This document shows positions 60,850 to 64,000 of a DNA stretch of 64,000 nt, in pieces. Each line of letters starts with the position of its first letter. Positions within the stretch are counted from its first letter, which is position 1. The notes beneath the pieces are model-generated. The model ran no database searches. It had not been told where the DNA came from and saw only the letters and a list, made by a program, of their open reading frames with translations. This DNA is from Dermabacter vaginalis (GTDB lineage Bacteria; Actinomycetota; Actinomycetes; Actinomycetales; Dermabacteraceae): contig NZ_CP012117.1 in the NCBI RefSeq assembly GCF_001678905.1, positions 558,001 to 622,000 of the forward strand. Direction: 5' to 3'. Made by a program: the position numbers and the translations under genes.

Positions 60850-62997
60850 GTGGCACTTGCAGTGCTTAAGGACCTCAGCAAGGTCCGCAACATCGGCATC
60901 ATGGCTCACATCGATGCTGGTAAGACCACCACCACCGAGCGCATCCTGTACTACACCGGCGTCAACTACAAGATTGGCGAAACCCACGATGGTGCCGGCA
61001 CCATGGACTGGATGGAGCAGGAAAAGGAACGCGGCATCACCATTACGTCCGCGGCAACGACCTGCTACTGGCACGACAACCAGATCAACATCATCGACAC
61101 GCCCGGCCACGTCGACTTCACCGTTGAGGTGGAGCGCTCGCTGCGCGTTCTCGACGGTGCTGTTGCCGTGTTCGACGGCAAGGAAGGTGTCGAGCCGCAG
61201 TCGGAGACCGTGTGGCGCCAGGCTGACAAGTACAACGTGCCGCGCATTTGCTTCGTCAACAAGATGGACAAGATGGGTGCAGACTTCTTCTTCACCGTCG
61301 ACACCATCGTTGACCGCCTCAAGGCAAAGCCGCTCGTCATGCAGGTGCCGATCGGCGCTGAGTCCGAGTTCCGTGGCGTGATCGACCTCCTCGAGATGAA
61401 GGCCTACGAATGGCCCGAAGAGTTCGAAGAGGACGCCCCCGAGTTCAACAAGAAGAAGGGCGATGCCGCCCTCGGCCAGTACCAGAAGGAAGTTCCGATT
61501 CCGGAAGACCTTCAGGCGAAAGCTGAGGAATACCGCGAGAAGCTCGTCGAAGACGTCGCCGAAGCAAGCGAAGAGCTTATGGAGAAGTACCTCGAAGAGG
61601 GCGACCTCTCGCTCGAGGACCTCAAGAAGGGCATTCGCGAGCTCACGATTTCCTCGCAGGCCTACCCCGTCTTCTGTGGCTCGGCGTTCAAGAACAAGGG
61701 CGTGCAGCCCATGCTCAACGCCGTGATCGACTTCCTCCCGTCGCCGCTCGACGTGCCGCCGATGGTTGGCCACGACGTGAAGGACGAGGAAAAGGAGCTC
61801 ACGCGTAAGCCGTCGGCCGATGAGCCTTTCTCGGCTCTCGCGTTCAAGGTCGCTGCGCACCCGTTCTTCGGTTCGCTGACCTACGTGCGCGTCTACTCCG
61901 GTCACGTGGAGACGGGCTCCCAGGTGCTCAACGCCAATACGGGCAAGAAGGAGCGCGTCGGCAAGCTCTTCCAGATGCACTCGAACCAGGAGAACCCGGT
62001 CGACGAGGCATTCGCGGGCCACATCTACGCGTTCATCGGTCTGAAGGACACGACCACCGGCGACACGCTGTGCGACGCGCAGCACCCGATCGCGCTTGAG
62101 TCGATGACCTTCCCGGAGCCCGTGATCTCGATGGCCATCGAGCCGAAGACGAAGGGCGACCAGGAGAAGCTCGGTATCGCGATTCAGCGTCTCGCCAAGG
62201 AAGACCCGACCTTCCAGGTTCAACTCGACGAGGAAACCGGCCAGACGGTCATCAAGGGCATGGGCGAGCTTCAGCTCGACGTGCTCGTGGACCGCATGCG
62301 CCGCGAGTTCAAGGTCGAAGCGAACGTGGGCTCGCCGCAGGTGGCCTACCGCGAGTCGATTAAGAAGACCGTTGAGAAGTTCGATTACACGCACAAGAAG
62401 CAGACCGGTGGTTCCGGTCAGTTCGGTAAGGTTCAGATCACCTTCGAGCCTCTTACCGACGCTGAAGAAGGCGTGTTCTACGAGTTCGAAAACCTCGTCA
62501 CCGGTGGTCGCATCCCGCGTGAATACATCCCGAGCGTTGACGCGGGTATTCAGGATGCGCTCCAGTCCGGCGTTCTCGCCGGCTACCCGGTGGTGAACGT
62601 CAAGGCATCGCTTATTGACGGTGCTTACCACGACGTGGACTCCTCGGAAATGGCGTTCAAGATTGCCGGTTCGATGGCGACGCGCGAGGCCCTCAAGAAG
62701 GCCCAGCCGATTCTCCTCGAGCCGATCATGAGCGTCGAGGTTCGTACTCCCGAGGAGTACATGGGAGATGTCATCGGCGACCTGAACAAGCGACGCGGTC
62801 AGGTTTCGTCGATGGAGGACGCGAGCGGGGTCAAGATTATCCGTGCTCTCGTCCCGCTGTCCGAAATGTTCGGCTACATTGGCGACCTGCGTTCCTTCAC
62901 GCAGGGCCGCGCGATGTACACGATGCAGTTCGACAGCTACGCGGAGGTCCCGAGGAACATCTCGGAAGAGATCATCGCGAAGACGCGGGGCGAGTAA
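60850..62997 (+). CDS. fusA: elongation factor G
   Basis: This 715-residue GTPase starts with GTG. The G1 loop AHIDAGKT (residues 19-26), [11 protein letters not shown], the DTPGHVDF G3 and [11 protein letters not shown]4 motifs are present, and domains II-V follow with normal length. It drives ribosome translocation and ribosome recycling. The conserved domain III and V segments show no gaps. Confidence 0.98.
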   Translation: MALAVLKDLSKVRNIGIMAHIDAGKTTTTERILYYTGVNYKIGETHDGAGTMDWMEQEKERGITITSAATTCYWHDNQINIIDTPGHVDFTVEVERSLRVLDGAVAVFDGKEGVEPQSETVWRQADKYNVPRICFVNKMDKMGADFFFTVDTIVDRLKAKPLVMQVPIGAESEFRGVIDLLEMKAYEWPEEFEEDAPEFNKKKGDAALGQYQKEVPIPEDLQAKAEEYREKLVEDVAEASEELMEKYLEEGDLSLEDLKKGIRELTISSQAYPVFCGSAFKNKGVQPMLNAVIDFLPSPLDVPPMVGHDVKDEEKELTRKPSADEPFSALAFKVAAHPFFGSLTYVRVYSGHVETGSQVLNANTGKKERVGKLFQMHSNQENPVDEAFAGHIYAFIGLKDTTTGDTLCDAQHPIALESMTFPEPVISMAIEPKTKGDQEKLGIAIQRLAKEDPTFQVQLDEETGQTVIKGMGELQLDVLVDRMRREFKVEANVGSPQVAYRESIKKTVEKFDYTHKKQTGGSGQFGKVQITFEPLTDAEEGVFYEFENLVTGGRIPREYIPSVDAGIQDALQSGVLAGYPVVNVKASLIDGAYHDVDSSEMAFKIAGSMATREALKKAQPILLEPIMSVEVRTPEEYMGDVIGDLNKRRGQVSSMEDASGVKIIRALVPLSEMFGYIGDLRSFTQGRAMYTMQFDSYAEVPRNISEEIIAKTRGE

Positions 62998-63052
62998 GCC
63001 TTACGGGAATTAGCGGGTAGAGTAGATCTGTTCGCTGGTTCTCGGACCGCTT

Positions 63053-63076
63053 GGGTCGCCCCTTCGGGGGCGCCCC
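63053..63076 (+). promoter_or_regulatory. UUCG-capped hairpin in the tuf leader
   Basis: CGCCCC-TTCG-GGGGCG at 63057-63072 forms a very stable tetraloop hairpin, extended by outer GGG/CCC pairs. It lies in the 127-nt space between fusA and tuf, about 50 nt before the tuf start. It may be a partial terminator or an mRNA stability element. Confidence 0.6.
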
Positions 63077-63124
63077 ACCCGTTCAACAGAAGTACACCCA
63101 ACCAAAGTCCTAGGAGGACACACT

Positions 63125-64000
63125 ATGGCTAAGGCCAAGTTCGAGCGTACGAAGCCGCACGTCAACATCGGCACCATCGGTCACGTTGACCACGGCAAGA
63201 CCACGCTGACCGCTGCTATCTCGAAGGTTCTGTACGATCAGTACCCCGACCTCAACGAGAAGCGCAACTTCGATCAGATCGACAACGCCCCTGAGGAAAA
63301 GCAGCGCGGCATTACGATCAACATCTCCCACATCGAGTACCAGACCGAAAAGCGTCACTACGCACACGTTGACGCTCCCGGCCACGCCGACTACATCAAG
63401 AACATGATTACCGGCGCTGCTCAGATGGACGGCGCAATCCTCGTGGTTGCCGCCACCGACGGCCCCATGGCGCAGACCCGCGAGCACGTTCTTCTTGCTC
63501 GCCAGGTTGGCGTTCCCTACCTCCTCGTTGCGCTCAACAAGTGCGACATGGTCGACGATGAGGAAATCCTCGAGCTCGTCGAGATGGAGGTCCGTGAGCT
63601 TCTCGCTTCGCAGGAGTTCGATGAGGACGCTCCCGTCGTTCGCGTTTCGGCGTTCAAGGCGCTCGAGGGCGACGAGCAGTGGGTCAAGTCGGTTCAGGAC
63701 CTCATGGCTGCCGTCGACGAGTCGATCCCGGATCCGGTTCGCGACATGGACAAGCCGTTCCTCATGCCGATCGAGGACGTCTTCACCATCACCGGTCGTG
63801 GCACCGTTGTGACCGGTAAGGTCGAGCGTGGCAAGCTTGCCATCAACTCGGAAATCGAGATCGTGGGTATCCGCGAGGCTCAGAAGACCACCGTCACCGG
63901 TATCGAGATGTTCCACAAGCAGATGGATGAGGCTTGGGCAGGCGAGAACTGTGGCCTCCTCCTCCGTGGCACCAAGCGTGAAGACGTGGAGCGCGGCCAG
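63125..64000 (+). CDS. tuf: elongation factor Tu (3' end beyond window)
   Basis: The first 292 codons are present and the frame is open to the window edge; the full protein would be about 396 residues. G1 GHVDHGKT (residues 19-26), [21 protein letters not shown] and [10 protein letters not shown] are intact. EF-Tu carries aminoacyl-tRNA to the ribosome. CCTAGGAGGA precedes the ATG. The gene closes the str operon after fusA. Confidence 0.98.
   Translation, partial: MAKAKFERTKPHVNIGTIGHVDHGKTTLTAAISKVLYDQYPDLNEKRNFDQIDNAPEEKQRGITINISHIEYQTEKRHYAHVDAPGHADYIKNMITGAAQMDGAILVVAATDGPMAQTREHVLLARQVGVPYLLVALNKCDMVDDEEILELVEMEVRELLASQEFDEDAPVVRVSAFKALEGDEQWVKSVQDLMAAVDESIPDPVRDMDKPFLMPIEDVFTITGRGTVVTGKVERGKLAINSEIEIVGIREAQKTTVTGIEMFHKQMDEAWAGENCGLLLRGTKREDVERGQ

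Overview
The window is a contiguous piece of a high-GC Gram-positive chromosome. Several things point to Actinobacteria: frequent GTG and TTG starts, an RpoB that starts with TTG, an acidic N-terminal extension on NusG, and the families DUF4229, DUF3017 and DUF6350. The mix of menaquinone synthesis, cytochrome c assembly, a phosphoketolase, AdhE and a POT peptide transporter suggests a facultative, host-associated member of the Micrococcales. A Dermabacteraceae-like organism would fit, but this is an inference from gene content and no marker comparison could be run. There are no insertion sequences, phage genes or CRISPR arrays.

Layout. Positions 1-1838 hold a G-rich repeat tract, a glutaredoxin-like gene and a YceI gene, with a divergent MarR regulator. 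Positions 1903-7417 are a cytochrome c biogenesis operon (phosphatase, resA, ccdA, resB, ccsB) followed by a fructosamine kinase. Positions 7462-9488 hold a coupled sugar nucleotidyltransferase and GHMP kinase. Positions 9485-23704 are a menaquinone region (menA, menE, menB, menC, menD, menF). A phosphoketolase (xfp) sits inside it, together with an HtrA protease and membrane proteins. Positions 23769-28997 hold purN, purH, a polyphosphate kinase 2, aspA and a DUF3017 gene. Positions 29033-34793 hold a carbonic anhydrase, a ThrE-type exporter, galK, an adenosine deaminase-like gene and an aminotransferase.

From 35012 onward the window carries the information-processing core, but in broken blocks. 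The order is tRNA-Trp, secE, nusG, rplK, rplA; then a POT transporter, an oxidoreductase and adhE; then rplJ and rplL behind an L10-type leader with a terminator-like hairpin. After that comes a 5.4-kb accessory stretch before rpoB and rpoC. A DUF348/G5/RlpA-type secreted protein follows, then rpsL, rpsG, fusA and the 5' part of tuf, which runs off the right edge.

The most interesting stretch is 45208-50262, between rplL and rpoB. It holds two tandem paralogous lipoproteins, and what I read as a third, frameshifted and signal-less copy that can be recognised by aligning two reading frames. Next to it is a tightly coupled cassette of a 37-residue signal-like peptide, two FtsX/MacB-like half-permeases and one ABC ATPase. 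The cassette resembles, without proving, a bacteriocin or peptide export/immunity system.

In metabolism, menaquinone and the Ccs haem-ligation proteins support respiration with c-type cytochromes. Xfp, AdhE and aspartase give fermentative routes: acetyl phosphate, ethanol and fumarate. Two GHMP sugar kinases and a peptide transporter supply carbon.
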